A stretch of DNA of 64,000 nt from Streptomyces aculeolatus (GCF_020400605.1 NZ_JAINRD010000014.1:1-64000); one strand, 5' to 3'. Counted from the stretch's first letter, positions 31,680 to 40,400 are shown. Notes: generated by a model not told the origin, from the letters alone. Made by a program: numbers and translations.

Positions 31680-32435
31680 TCAGGGCGCCGCGGCCCGGCC
31701 TTCGCCGTCTGCGGACGCGGGCGCGGGCAGGGGCGCGCGCTCCGGCCCGCCCGCGGGCGCCATGCGGCGCAGCACGCCGTCCGTGATGAGGTACTGCGCG
31801 GCGACGTACGTCGCCATCACCCAGAACCCGGCGGCGGGCAGCTGCGGCCAGTCGGCGAGGTCGGTGGCGATGAGGGTGTCGGAGAGCAGGAACAGCGCGC
31901 CCCCCGCGCCCGCCCGCGGCCCGAACCGGGCGGCGCCGAGGGCCATCACGGCGAGCAGCAGGCTGTACGCGGCCACGGGCCCGCGCAGCCCGGGGTCGAG
32001 CCCCGGCCACAGCGCGCCGACGCCGGCGGCCCAGGCGGCCCCGTACGCGACGACGAGCCACCGCTCCCGCGGGCGCGGCAGCCGGGTCTCGCGCCGGAAC
32101 AGCGCCAGATAGCACACGTGCCCGGCGCCGAACGCCCCCATTCCGGCCAGGAACGGCCCGTCCCCGCCCACCTGGAGCAGCACGTCCCCGGCCCACCCGA
32201 AGCCCAGCCCGGCGACCAGCGCCCGCGGGGCGCCGCGGGCGGCGGCGCAGGCGGCGAGGGCCGGCATGAGCACCGGCTTGGTGGCGTGCACGAGCCAGCC
32301 GGCTCCGGCGAGGTGCCCCACCAGATGCGCGGCGGCGGCAGCCGCGACCACCCCGAGCGCGCCCCGCGCCACGGCCCCGCGGCCCACCCGGAGGCGGCGG
32401 CGGGGACGGGGGGTCGGTACGGCGGCTTCGGCCAT
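31680..32435 (-). CDS. Lysoplasmalogenase (YhhN family) membrane protein
   Basis: 251 residues with about eight hydrophobic helices. YhhN-family features: HATKPVLMPALAA in helix 2, LGFGWAGDVLL, and FLLSDTLIATD near residue 185. The Asp and Lys residues in these blocks form the presumed active site. The family hydrolyses vinyl-ether lysophospholipids in animals; in bacteria the physiological substrate is unclear. The N-terminal 30 residues are basic and the C-terminal tail is disordered. The sigma-factor gene lies just upstream in the same direction. Confidence 0.86.
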   Translation of the reverse strand: MAEAAVPTPRPRRRLRVGRGAVARGALGVVAAAAAAHLVGHLAGAGWLVHATKPVLMPALAACAAARGAPRALVAGLGFGWAGDVLLQVGGDGPFLAGMGAFGAGHVCYLALFRRETRLPRPRERWLVVAYGAAWAAGVGALWPGLDPGLRGPVAAYSLLLAVMALGAARFGPRAGAGGALFLLSDTLIATDLADWPQLPAAGFWVMATYVAAQYLITDGVLRRMAPAGGPERAPLPAPASADGEGRAAAP

Positions 32436-32543
32436 GGGCCCAGTCTGGCGTACGGAGCGCCACGCGTCTGCGCAGGACGCCCGGGAGAGCCCGCGGACCC
32501 CGCGGACCCCCAGGACGGCCGCGAGCCCGCGTACCCGACGCCC

Positions 32544-33413
32544 CTACGCCGGAGCCGGCAGGTCCAGCAGCGCGAGCCGGGCCGGATCGAGGACGATCCG
32601 GATCCCGGTGATCCGCCCGCCGTCGACGGCGAATGCGAGCACCGCCTGCGGCGCGCCGTCCCCGTGCCACGAGACGATCCCGGGGCCGCCGTCCACGAGC
32701 ACCTCCTGCCTGCGCGCGCCCGCTCCGGCGGACGCCTGCGCCCCGGCGGCGACCCTGGTGGCGCCCAGGGTGACGACGGTGCCGGAGGGGGTGTCGAGGG
32801 TCAGCTTGACCTCGGGGTGGAGGACCCGCAGCAGCTCCTCGAAGTCACCGCGCCGCGCCGCCGCGAGGAACGCGTCGACCACGGCGCGCTGCTCCCGCCG
32901 GACCCCGGCCGGCCGTTCGCCCGTCCGCACCTTCCGACGGGCGCGGCTGGCGAGCATCTTGGCGGCGTCGGTGGACTTGCCGAGGATCCGGCCGATGTCG
33001 TCGAACGGGACCGCGAACAGGTCGTGGAGCACGAACGCCAGCCGCTCGCAGGGCCCGAGCGACTCCAGGACGACCAGCAGCGCGAGCCCGACGGAGTCGG
33101 CGAGCACCGCGTCGTCCTCGGGCGCCTGCGCGTCGTCGAGCGCCACGAGCGGTTCCGGCCCGTCGTCGTACGCCGTCTCGGGGCGCGCCTGGCGGGCCCG
33201 TAGCGCGTCGAGGCAGATCCGGCCGACGACCGTGGTCAGCCAGCCGGGGAGGTTGCGGATGCCGGCCGCGTCCTGGCGGGCCAGCCGCAGCCATGCCTCC
33301 TGCACGGCGTCCTCGGCGTCGGCGTGCGACCCGAGCATGCGGTACGCGACCGAGCGCAGCCGGTCGCGCTCGGCCTCGAAGGCCTCGGCCGCCTCGGGGG
33401 TGGGGTCGGACAT
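32544..33413 (-). CDS. ECF sigma factor with SnoaL-like C-terminal domain (ECF41/SigJ type)
   Basis: 289 residues. Sigma region 2 at about 10-80 (VAYRMLGSHADAEDAVQEAWLR), region 4 at about 110-165 (GPCERLAFVLHDLFAVPFDDIGRILG), then a SnoaL-like domain of about 110 residues. The C-terminal blocks VDGGRITG and VLDPARL resemble the DGGGR and NPDKL motifs of ECF41 factors, in which this domain works as a built-in anti-sigma switch. ECF41 genes are typically next to carboxymuconolactone decarboxylase-like genes, exactly as here (divergent, 84 bp). The ATG at 33413 follows GAGGAAGG. No separate anti-sigma gene is present. Confidence 0.92.
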   Translation of the reverse strand: MSDPTPEAAEAFEAERDRLRSVAYRMLGSHADAEDAVQEAWLRLARQDAAGIRNLPGWLTTVVGRICLDALRARQARPETAYDDGPEPLVALDDAQAPEDDAVLADSVGLALLVVLESLGPCERLAFVLHDLFAVPFDDIGRILGKSTDAAKMLASRARRKVRTGERPAGVRREQRAVVDAFLAAARRGDFEELLRVLHPEVKLTLDTPSGTVVTLGATRVAAGAQASAGAGARRQEVLVDGGPGIVSWHGDGAPQAVLAFAVDGGRITGIRIVLDPARLALLDLPAPA

Positions 33414-33416
33414 GCG

Positions 33417-33497
33417 GGTTACCTTCCTCGGTGCTGCTCCGTCATGAGGGATGACGGCCCCGGAGGGGCGCAGGTAACCGATGAAGGAGCAGCACCG
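33417..33497. promoter_or_regulatory. Symmetric divergent control region of the ECF41/AhpD pair
   Basis: Nearly the whole 84-bp spacer is built from three inverted repeats: GGTTACC (33417-33423) with GGTAACC (33473-33479); CGGTGCTGCTCC (33429-33440) with its perfect complement (33486-33497); and CCGTCAT-GAGGG-ATGACGG (33439-33457). Both genes therefore begin behind near-identical upstream sequences. The ECF41 promoter -35 known from the literature (TGTCACA) is not seen exactly. Confidence 0.6.
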
Positions 33498-33947
33498 ATG
33501 GAAGCACGCGTGACCGGCCCGGACAACCCGGACGTGACCACGGCGATCCGGCACCTCTACAGGGCGATCCACGCGGGCGGCGCCGACCCGCGGCTGCTGT
33601 CGCTGGTCCATCTGCGCACCAGCCAGATCAACGGCTGCAGCCCGTGCGTCTTCGCCGCCGTCCGGGCGGCGAAGGCGGCCGGCGAGACGGACGAGCGGCT
33701 GCACCACGTGGTCGCGTGGCGGGAGACCCCGTACTACACGGACGCCGAACGGGCGGCCCTCGCCCTGACGGAGGCCGCCACCCGGCTCCAGGACGGCGCA
33801 CCGGGGGTGACGGACGAGGTCTGGGCGGCGGCCGCGGAACACTTCGGCGAGGAGGAACTGGGCGCGATCACCCTGGAGATCGCGGTGACGAACTTCTTCA
33901 ACAGGATCAACCGCACGGTCAGGGAGCAGGCCGGAAAGACCTGGTGA
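33498..33947 (+). CDS. Carboxymuconolactone decarboxylase/AhpD-family protein
   Basis: 149 residues, all-helical AhpD-like fold. The redox/active-site motif is NGCSPCVFAA (Cys-x2-Cys) near residues 46-55, with the upstream LVHLRTSQI helix and a C-terminal VTNFFNRINRTV, typical of alkylhydroperoxidase D-like CMD proteins. It probably reduces peroxides or a related electrophile using the Cys pair. The ATG at 33498 directly follows the 12-bp repeat arm, which includes GGAGCAGC as a possible ribosome site. It is divergent from the ECF41 gene and is its likely target. Confidence 0.92.
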   Translation: MEARVTGPDNPDVTTAIRHLYRAIHAGGADPRLLSLVHLRTSQINGCSPCVFAAVRAAKAAGETDERLHHVVAWRETPYYTDAERAALALTEAATRLQDGAPGVTDEVWAAAAEHFGEEELGAITLEIAVTNFFNRINRTVREQAGKTW

Positions 33948-33966
33948 CCGAGACCGGGGGCCGGTT

Positions 33967-34006
33967 GCCCCGGCTCCGGACCGGAGGGTCGGTGCGGAGC
34001 CGGGGC
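33967..34006. terminator. Bidirectional hairpin between AhpD-like and M14 genes
   Basis: Perfect 12-bp inverted repeat (GCCCCGGCTCCG and complement) with a 16-nt loop, between convergent genes. Confidence 0.7.
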
Positions 34007-34046
34007 GAACCGGGCTACCGGGCGGTGCCGCGGGGCGGCCGCTGCG

Positions 34047-35240
34047 TCAGGCGCGGGGGCCGTCGGAAGGGAGCGTGACGCGGTTCGGGATGGCGTCGTA
34101 GACGGCCGTGTCGAGGGAGTTCACCGAGCCGTCCGCGACGGCGTCGACCAGGCCGCCGAGTCCGGTCTCGACCATCTTGGCGAGCATGCCGTTGCGCTTC
34201 ATGCCGTCGTACTGGGTCTGCGAGGACGTCTCGAAGAGGACCACCGCGGAGCCGCGGAGCTGGTACGAACCGAGCGCGGTGCCCGGCAGGTTGGTGGACT
34301 GGGGGTAGAGGGTCAGCTTGCCGTAGCCGGACTCGCCCCGCGCCTGGAGCGCGTCGTGGACGGCGACGTTGGCCCGCTTGGAGGCGTCCAGGTCGAACTT
34401 GGGCCAGTTGCCGAACTCGGCCGGGTTGTCGATGAACTTGGCCGAGATGGACAGCGGCGACATGCTCTCCATGTCCTCGGTGGCGTAGCAGGACCACTGG
34501 TTGTGCAGGTCGACGAAGTAGTCGACGGTGCCGAACTCCTGCTCCAGCGAACGGTAGACGTTGCGGGAGGTCTGCGCCTCGGGAGTGATGTACCAGCCGG
34601 TGTCGGCGCTGTTGCCCGGGAAGTCCCCGGCCGCGGGGACGTAGTCCAGGTTCGGGTTGAAGTCGCGGTTGATGTCGAAACCGCCGACCCGGGAGTTGTA
34701 GTTCCACGACGGGGACGCACCCGCCAGCTGCGGGAAGTCGGCGACGACCTCGTTCCAGGTCATGTCGTTCTGCCGCTGGTCGAGTTCGCCTCCGTCGACG
34801 TTCAGCCGGGGGACGACCACCACGGTGACGTTCTCCCGCAGCTTCTTGGCCGCCGGGCTGTTGGAGCCCCACTGCTTGAGCAGCTCCAGGGCCGCCTCGG
34901 TGCCGTGCATCTCGTTGCCGTGGATCTGCGTCTGCACGTACACGACCTTGTCGCCCTCGCCGACGCGCGCGGCGTGGATGGCGCGGCCCTGGTTGGAGTA
35001 CCCGGCCACCTCCACGTCGACGATGCCGCCGGTGCTGGTCTCCAGCTGCCGGAGAGCGGTGGTCAGTTGTGCGTAGTCGACGAAGCCGTTGTTGCCGGAT
35101 CCGGATGCCTCGGTGCCGCAGTGGGACACCGGCGGGATCGCGCCGGCGGTGGGACTGTCGGCGGCGTTGGCGGCCACGGTGGAGAGGCCGGCGATCAGGG
35201 CGGTGCTCGCCAGTGTGGCGACCCAGTTTCGTGGGGACAT
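34047..35240 (-). CDS. Secreted zinc carboxypeptidase (M14 family)
   Basis: 397 residues. Signal peptide 1-26 (MSPRNWVATLASTALIAGL, cleavage near ANAAD). The zinc ligands of M14 are visible: His-x2-Glu in IHGNEMHGTE, and the third His in FVDLHNQ; the general-base Glu is in VVLFETSSQ near residue 345. Substrate-binding Arg/Asn are likely in FDINRDFN. It removes C-terminal residues from peptides outside the cell. The ATG at 35240 fits the signal peptide, and a well-formed promoter lies about 50 bp upstream. It is probably monocistronic. Confidence 0.93.
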   Translation of the reverse strand: MSPRNWVATLASTALIAGLSTVAANAADSPTAGAIPPVSHCGTEASGSGNNGFVDYAQLTTALRQLETSTGGIVDVEVAGYSNQGRAIHAARVGEGDKVVYVQTQIHGNEMHGTEAALELLKQWGSNSPAAKKLRENVTVVVVPRLNVDGGELDQRQNDMTWNEVVADFPQLAGASPSWNYNSRVGGFDINRDFNPNLDYVPAAGDFPGNSADTGWYITPEAQTSRNVYRSLEQEFGTVDYFVDLHNQWSCYATEDMESMSPLSISAKFIDNPAEFGNWPKFDLDASKRANVAVHDALQARGESGYGKLTLYPQSTNLPGTALGSYQLRGSAVVLFETSSQTQYDGMKRNGMLAKMVETGLGGLVDAVADGSVNSLDTAVYDAIPNRVTLPSDGPRA

Positions 35241-35289
35241 TCACTGCTCCTCAGGCGTCGTAAGGCACTGCTGAGGGGGGGTGCGCGAC

Positions 35290-35318
35290 ACTCTAAGCGC
35301 TCAAGAGACATCTGTGAA
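35290..35318 (-). promoter_or_regulatory. Sigma-70-type promoter of the M14 carboxypeptidase gene
   Basis: On the minus strand TTCACA (35313-35318) and TAGAGT (35290-35295) are exactly 17 bp apart, about 50 bp before the start codon. This is the best classical promoter match I found in the window. Confidence 0.55.
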
Positions 35319-35401
35319 CGGGGTGTTTGCTCCTGTCGCATACGCACCCACCGCAGCATCCTTGCCACCGCCCCCGCCCCGCCCCGGTCGACGCGGCGCG
35401 G

Positions 35402-36397
35402 TTACCGGCCGGTCGGCTCGGGGGCGGCGGCGGGGCGGTGACGGTGTGTCAGACGGTACGGGCGGTGGCCGGGGGACGGCTGAGGGCGGGGGCCGCGCGC
35501 CGGCGGGAGCTGGGTGGTGTGGCGGCGGGCGAGGCGGAGGACCGCGCGCAGGGTCGGTTCCGCCTGGCCCGGGTCCCGGCGCCAGCGGGCCTCGATCGCC
35601 ACCGGGCCGGGGCGGGTGGCCAGCGGGAGGTCGACGAGGCCGCCGTCCTCCAGGTCCCGTACGACGGCCAGCCTCGGCAGCAGCGCCAGGCCGCGGCCGT
35701 GGGCCGCGAGGCGGCGCAGCGCGGGCAGGGAGCCCGCGGCCGTGGCGGCGCGGGAGCGGGCGGGGAGGTCACGGCTGAGGCGGTCGTAGAGGACCGTCGA
35801 GCTGCAACCGGGCTCCGCGACGAGGAAGTCGGCGGCCAGTACGTCCGCCTCCGTGACCTCCGTCGCGCCTGCCAGCGGGTGCGCGGGGCCGGTGACGAGC
35901 ACGACTTCCTCGTGGCCGACGACCGCGCTGGGGCCCGCGGTGCGGCTGCCGTCGTCGAAGTGGAAGGCGAGGTCCAGTTCGCCGGCGGCCAGTTGCTCCG
36001 CCAGCCGTTCGCGGGAGCCGACGACGACGCTGATCTCCGCGTCCGCGTCCGGCCCGCCCGCGCCGTAGCCGAGGGCGGTGACGATGTCCGGCAGCCACTC
36101 CCCCGCCAGCGTCTCCGGCGCGCCGATGCGCAGCCGGGGCCGGGAGTCGGCGGCGGCGCTGCGCATGCGCTCGTCGATCTCCAGCGCCTCGCGCGCGTAC
36201 GGCAGCAGCCGGCGGCCGGCGTCGGTGAGGGAGGCGCCGGTGGAGGTGCGGACCACGACCGTGACGCCGAGTTCCTGTTCCAGGCGGCGCAGTTGGGCGC
36301 TGAGGCTCGACTGCGCGTAGCCCAGCCGCTCGGCCGCCGCCGATATCCCGCCGGTCTCGGCCACCGTCACGAAAGCGCGCAGATATCGTGAGTCCAC
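35402..36397 (-). CDS. LysR-family transcriptional regulator
   Basis: 331 residues: N-terminal winged HTH (residues 1-60, with AAERLGYAQSSLSAQLRRLEQELG) and a periplasmic-binding-protein-like effector domain (about 88-290). The last 35 residues are a Pro/Arg/His-rich tail not usual in the family. The start is a GTG at 36397 giving DSRYLRAFVTVAETGG, the normal family opening. The gene upstream on the same strand is a hypothetical, separated by 161 bp and a hairpin, so there is no divergent target in the classical LysR arrangement and the regulated gene is unknown. Confidence 0.92.
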   Translation of the reverse strand: MDSRYLRAFVTVAETGGISAAAERLGYAQSSLSAQLRRLEQELGVTVVVRTSTGASLTDAGRRLLPYAREALEIDERMRSAAADSRPRLRIGAPETLAGEWLPDIVTALGYGAGGPDADAEISVVVGSRERLAEQLAAGELDLAFHFDDGSRTAGPSAVVGHEEVVLVTGPAHPLAGATEVTEADVLAADFLVAEPGCSSTVLYDRLSRDLPARSRAATAAGSLPALRRLAAHGRGLALLPRLAVVRDLEDGGLVDLPLATRPGPVAIEARWRRDPGQAEPTLRAVLRLARRHTTQLPPARGPRPQPSPGHRPYRLTHRHRPAAAPEPTGR

Positions 36398-36513
36398 CGG
36401 GGGATCGTGTCACCGCCCTCTTCGCCCGCGCCATCACTTTTTTGCATGGACGCGCCACACGATACGTGCCGTCCGCTCCGCCAAGTGATCTCGGGTGCCC
36501 GGGAGTTGGCTTC

Positions 36514-36555
36514 CCCGCGCCGGGCGCGCTCCCTCGTCACCGCTCCCGGCGCGGG
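36514..36555 (-). terminator. Hairpin downstream of the hypothetical gene at 36559-36945
   Basis: Perfect 11-bp inverted repeat (CCCGCGCCGGG and complement) with a 20-nt loop, beginning 4 bp beyond the stop codon on the minus strand. Its position supports the reality of that gene. Confidence 0.6.
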
Positions 36556-36558
36556 CCG

Positions 36559-36945
36559 TCACACCGCGGCGTCCAGCCGGAACCCGTCCAGCTCGATCCC
36601 CGCCCATGCCAGCTCGATGAGCACGTCCACCGCCCGCCGGTCGTCCGGCACCTCGGCGATCAGCACCGCCGGGTCGGCGCCGGGCAGCGGGGGTACGTCG
36701 AGGACGAGCGAGAGCAGCCGCCGCACCTCGACGCGGCGGCCGGGATCCGCCAGCCGCAGCCTCAGGTACCGGATGTTCCGGGGCGCCGCGTCCCACGGCC
36801 CGGCGTCGTGCCGTACCGCGTGCCGTTGCTCGTGCCGGGCCGCGGCCCGGGCCGCTTCCCGGGCCCCCTCCCGTCCGGCGTCCCGCGCCGCCGCCGGCTG
36901 CGGGATCAGTACGCGCTGGTCTCCGTCAGCTCCGTGAAGGGCCAT
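36559..36945 (-). CDS. Hypothetical protein
   Basis: 128 residues from the ATG at 36945. The N-terminal half is charged and helical (AREAARAAARHEQRHAVRHD). The C-terminal half is more regular (VEVRRLLSLVLDVPPLPGADPAVLIAEVPDDRRAVDVLI is the conserved-looking region, ending LDGFRLDAAV). No signal peptide, membrane helix or recognised domain. A terminator immediately after the stop supports the call; other frames here are also open, so confidence is moderate. It is divergent from the sensor-kinase gene. Confidence 0.6.
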   Translation of the reverse strand: MALHGADGDQRVLIPQPAAARDAGREGAREAARAAARHEQRHAVRHDAGPWDAAPRNIRYLRLRLADPGRRVEVRRLLSLVLDVPPLPGADPAVLIAEVPDDRRAVDVLIELAWAGIELDGFRLDAAV

Positions 36946-37151
36946 GGTGGGCTCCCGTTCTGCCGTCCGCGCCCCGGCCGCTCCCCGGCCGGCTGCCTTC
37001 GGGCTCCACGATCCGCCCCCGGACCGCCGCCCGTCATCGTCCCGCGAGTGGTTCCCGCGCTGCGGCCGGGGGTGTAGGGGCCCGGCGGCTGCAACCTGCG
37101 CAGCAGCGCCCGCTGCGCCTTCCGGAGGACGCCTGACCGGCACTGATTCGC

Positions 37152-37157
37152 TACGGT
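37152..37157 (+). promoter_or_regulatory. -10-like element TACGGT of the second kinase gene
   Basis: TACGGT ends 7 nt before the ATG at 37165, pointing to a leaderless mRNA and to ATG 37165 rather than the overlapping GTG at 37156 as the start. Confidence 0.4.
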
Positions 37158-37164
37158 GCAGGAC

Positions 37165-38403
37165 ATGAGTGCGGCAGCGCAGACGGAAGCGAACAGCGAG
37201 CACACGGTGTTCCGCTACCTCGCGACCGCGATCGAGGACGGGCGGGAGTCGGCGCGGGGTGCCCGCGCGTACGCCAAGGACGCGGGCTTCGCCGCAGGCG
37301 TGGCGCTCGGCTGCGTGGGCACGATGCTGCTGGCGCCGGACGGGCGCACCGGCCTCGACGCGCCGGCCTGGGTGCTCGGCCTGGCGGGCAGCGCGGCGCT
37401 GCCCGCCCGGCACCGCTTTCCGCGCGCGGTACTGCTGGTCACGGTGGTGGCGATGCTCGCGTACCAGCTCCGCGGCTACCCCGACGGCAGCCCGGTGCTG
37501 CCGGTTCTGGTCGCCGTCTACCGCTGCATCCGCGCCGGGCACCGCGCCTTCTTCGCGGCCACCGCCCTGGCCTCCCTCGCGATCAGCCTCGGCTCGCTGC
37601 CCCTCCTCCCGCTCGGCGACGACGCACTGCGCGCGGCGCTGGAGAAGCGGTTCCTGACGTTCGGCTGGGTGGTGGCGTGCGCGATGGCCGCCGCGATGCG
37701 CATCCAGCACGAGGCGATGCTCGCCCAGGCCGAGGAGCGGGCCGCAGAGAACGCCCAGCGCAGCGCCGACGAGGAGCGGCTGCGCATCGCCCGCGAGCTG
37801 CACGACACCCTCACGCACAGCATCTCCGTGATCAAGGTGCAGGCCGGGGTCGCCGTGCACCTGTCGAAGAAGCGCGGCGAGGAGCCGCCGCCCGCGCTGC
37901 TGGCCATCCAGGAGGCCAGCGGCGACGCCGCGCGCGAGCTGCGCTCCACGCTGCACGTGCTGCGCAACGCGGACGGCGGCGCCGAGGGCGTCGGGCTGGA
38001 GCGGCTGCCGGAGCTGGTGGAGCGGGCCCGGGGCTCGGGGGTGCCGGCGGAGGTGGCGGTGGCCGGCGAGCGGCCGGAGCTGCCCGCGGAGGTGGACCGG
38101 GCGGCGTACCGGATCGTGCAGGAGTCGCTGACGAACGTCGCGCGGCACGCGGGGCCCGCGGCGGCGGTGGGGATACGCGTGTCGTACGAGCCCGACAGGG
38201 TCGTCGTCCAGGTCGACGACGACGGCGCCGCCGACCCCGCCGCGCCGCCGGCGCCGGGCATCGGGCTGACGGGGATGGCCGAGCGCGTCGCCGCGCTCGG
38301 CGGCGAACTGCACGCCGCGCCCCGGCCGGAGGGCGGCTTCCGGGTACGCGCCGAGCTGCCGGTGCGGCAGCCGGACGGGCCCGCGGCGGGGGCGGCGACG
38401 TGA
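37165..38403 (+). CDS. Membrane sensor histidine kinase (HisKA_3 type)
   Basis: 412 residues. About four to five membrane helices between residues 40 and 180 (GFAAGVALGCVGTMLL; AVLLVTVVAMLAY; VLPVLVAVYRC; FGWVVACAMAAAM) form the sensor. Then come a coiled linker, the HisKA_3 helix with phospho-acceptor His213 in ARELHDTLTHS, and the HATPase with VQESLTNVARHAG (N-box) and GIGLTGMAERV (G-box). The signal is unknown. The stop overlaps the regulator start as GTGA, so the pair is coupled. Confidence 0.94.
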   Translation: MSAAAQTEANSEHTVFRYLATAIEDGRESARGARAYAKDAGFAAGVALGCVGTMLLAPDGRTGLDAPAWVLGLAGSAALPARHRFPRAVLLVTVVAMLAYQLRGYPDGSPVLPVLVAVYRCIRAGHRAFFAATALASLAISLGSLPLLPLGDDALRAALEKRFLTFGWVVACAMAAAMRIQHEAMLAQAEERAAENAQRSADEERLRIARELHDTLTHSISVIKVQAGVAVHLSKKRGEEPPPALLAIQEASGDAARELRSTLHVLRNADGGAEGVGLERLPELVERARGSGVPAEVAVAGERPELPAEVDRAAYRIVQESLTNVARHAGPAAAVGIRVSYEPDRVVVQVDDDGAADPAAPPAPGIGLTGMAERVAALGGELHAAPRPEGGFRVRAELPVRQPDGPAAGAAT

Positions 38404-39095
38404 TCAGGGTGCTGCTCGTGGACGACCAGGCCCTCATCCGGGGCGGGTTCCGGGCGCTGCTCGACGCCGAGGACGACATCGAGGTGGTCGGCGAGGCCGC
38501 CGACGGCGCCGACGGCGTACGGCTCGCGGCCCGGCACCGGCCGGACGTGGCGCTGGTCGACGTGCAGATGCCGGTGCTCGACGGCATCGAGGCGACCCGC
38601 AGGATCGCCGCCGACCCCGAACTGGCCGGCGTGCACGTCGTCATCCTCACCAACTACGGCGTCGACGAGTACGTCTGGGGCGCGCTGCGCGCCGGGGCGG
38701 CCGGGTTCCTCGTCAAGGACATGGAGCCGGAGGACCTGCTGCACGGCGTACGGGTCGCGGCCCGCGGCGACGCGCTCCTCTCCCCCGCGCTGACGCGCAA
38801 GCTGATCCAGGAGTACGTCTCCCGCCCCGCCGGCGGCGTGCCCGACGCGGACCACGCGCTGCGCGACCTCACCCGGCGCGAGCGCGAGGTCGTCACCCTC
38901 GTCGGCGGCGGCCTCAGCAACGAGGAGATCGCCGCCCGGCTGCACATCAGCCCGATCACCGCAAAGACGCACGTCAGCCGGTCGATGACGAAGCTCGGCG
39001 TGCGCGACCGGGCCCAACTCGTCGTGCTCGCCTACGAGACCGGCCTGGTCACCCCGCGCGGACCGGCGGCCGGACAGCCCGCCGGCGGGTTCTGA
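38400..39095 (+). CDS. NarL/FixJ-family response regulator
   Basis: 231 residues: receiver (1-120) with VDDQ, phospho-acceptor Asp54 in LVDVQMPVLDG, and Lys in LVKDMEPED; LuxR-type HTH (about 160-220) with TRREREVVTLVGGGLSNEEIA and the recognition helix SPITAKTHVSR. The GTG at 38400 overlaps the kinase stop by 4 bp. Cognate partner of the kinase at 37165-38403. The regulon is not readable; the next gene, an exonuclease, has its own -10-like element. Confidence 0.95.
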   Translation: MIRVLLVDDQALIRGGFRALLDAEDDIEVVGEAADGADGVRLAARHRPDVALVDVQMPVLDGIEATRRIAADPELAGVHVVILTNYGVDEYVWGALRAGAAGFLVKDMEPEDLLHGVRVAARGDALLSPALTRKLIQEYVSRPAGGVPDADHALRDLTRREREVVTLVGGGLSNEEIAARLHISPITAKTHVSRSMTKLGVRDRAQLVVLAYETGLVTPRGPAAGQPAGGF

Positions 39096-39144
39096 CGGGG
39101 GCTCGGACGGCACCCGCGCGCGCCCCCGTGTCGGTGGCAGGCTC

Positions 39145-39150
39145 TATGCT
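39145..39150 (+). promoter_or_regulatory. -10-like element TATGCT of the exonuclease gene
   Basis: TATGCT ends 8 nt before the ATG at 39159 and no Shine-Dalgarno sequence is present; a leaderless mRNA is likely. Confidence 0.45.
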
Positions 39151-39158
39151 CTGAACCC

Positions 39159-40400
39159 ATGCTCGAAGACCGCGCGACGCCCCTGAGTCCCCGTCAAGTC
39201 GCGCAGCAGCAGCCACTTCCGGGCGCGGATCCGGGCGCGCTGCAGCCGGCGCTCCCACTGCCCGCGCCGGCCGGCCCGGCGGAGTCCGCGGACCCGGCGC
39301 GTACCGCGGAGGCGGAGCCCGCGGGCACCGGGGGCGGAGCCGCCGGGACGGGCACCGGGACCGACGGCGGGGAGCACCCCGGCGCGGCAGCGCCCGCGGC
39401 CGGCCCGTGGCCCGCGGACTACCCGGAGGCGTACGCCGTCGTCGACGTCGAGACCACCGGGCTGCGCTCCGACGACCGCATCGTCTCCGCCGCCGTCTAC
39501 CGCCTCGACGCCCGCGGCACGGTCCAGGACAGCTGGTACACGCTGGTCAACCCCCAGCGCGACCCCGGCCCGGTGTGGATCCACGGCCTGACCCGCGAGA
39601 TGCTCGCCGACGCGCCGCTCTTCCCGGAGATCGCCGAGGAGTTCGCGGCGCGGCTGGAGGGCCGCGTGCTCGTCGCGCACAACGCGGTCTTCGACTGGAT
39701 GATGATCGCCCGCGAGTACGCCCGCGCCGGGCTCGCCGCCCCGGTGCGCCGGCGGCTGTGCACCATCGCGCTCGCCCGGCAGCTGCGGCTGCCCCTGCCC
39801 AACGCCCGGCTGGCGTCCCTGGCCGAACACTTCGGCGTCGCCCAGCGCAGGGCCCACGACGCCGAGGACGACGCCCGCGTGCTCGCCGAGATCTTCCGCC
39901 CCAGCCTGGCGCAGGCCGCCGAGGCGGGCGCCAGGCTGCCGCTGCTGGCCTGCCAGCCGCTCACGGAGTGGTCCGAGCAGCCGGCGGCGGGGGGCGCGAG
40001 CGGCTCCGGCGGCACGCGCTCACCGGGCGGCCACGGCGCGTACCAGTGGCGGACGTGGCGGCCGAACCGCCGGCTGCCCGCGTCGCCGTACCCGAACCCG
40101 GGGCGGTACGTGCGCGGCGGGCGGCTCAAGCAGGGCATGCGCGTGGCGTTCTCCGGCGACACGTCGGTGGACCGCAGCCTGCTGGAGGACCGGGCGGTCG
40201 AGGCCGGGCTGCACGTCGCGGGCAGCGTCTCGCGGTACACGAGCCTGCTGGTCACCAACGACCCGGGCGCGCCGACGGGCAAGGTGACCCGGGCCGCCGC
40301 GCACGGCACCCCGGTGATCGACGAGGCGGCCTTCCTCCACCTCATGCGGGACGTCGAGCCGGCGGACGCGGCGGCCGAGGGGAGCGGCGGGGCGGGGTAG
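39159..40400 (+). CDS. DEDDh 3'-5' exonuclease with C-terminal BRCT domain
   Basis: 413 residues. After a disordered Ala/Pro/Gly-rich leader of about 85 residues comes a DnaQ-like exonuclease: ExoI DVETTG (Asp96, Glu98), ExoII HNAVFDW near 183, ExoIII HDAEDDA near 235, the DEDDh pattern of DNA polymerase III epsilon-type enzymes. Residues about 325-400 form a BRCT domain (GMRVAFSGDTSVDRSLLEDRAVEAG is its start, with the later ... SLLVTNDPGAPTGK). It probably acts in repair or replication-linked end trimming, BRCT giving a protein contact. A short gap separates it from the SURF1 gene. Confidence 0.92.
   Translation: MLEDRATPLSPRQVAQQQPLPGADPGALQPALPLPAPAGPAESADPARTAEAEPAGTGGGAAGTGTGTDGGEHPGAAAPAAGPWPADYPEAYAVVDVETTGLRSDDRIVSAAVYRLDARGTVQDSWYTLVNPQRDPGPVWIHGLTREMLADAPLFPEIAEEFAARLEGRVLVAHNAVFDWMMIAREYARAGLAAPVRRRLCTIALARQLRLPLPNARLASLAEHFGVAQRRAHDAEDDARVLAEIFRPSLAQAAEAGARLPLLACQPLTEWSEQPAAGGASGSGGTRSPGGHGAYQWRTWRPNRRLPASPYPNPGRYVRGGRLKQGMRVAFSGDTSVDRSLLEDRAVEAGLHVAGSVSRYTSLLVTNDPGAPTGKVTRAAAHGTPVIDEAAFLHLMRDVEPADAAAEGSGGAG

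Noticed and set aside
36388..37077. Plus-strand open frames opposite the hypothetical gene at 36559-36945
   Set aside because: No ribosome site; the minus-strand frame ends 4 bp before a hairpin and has the more protein-like composition.
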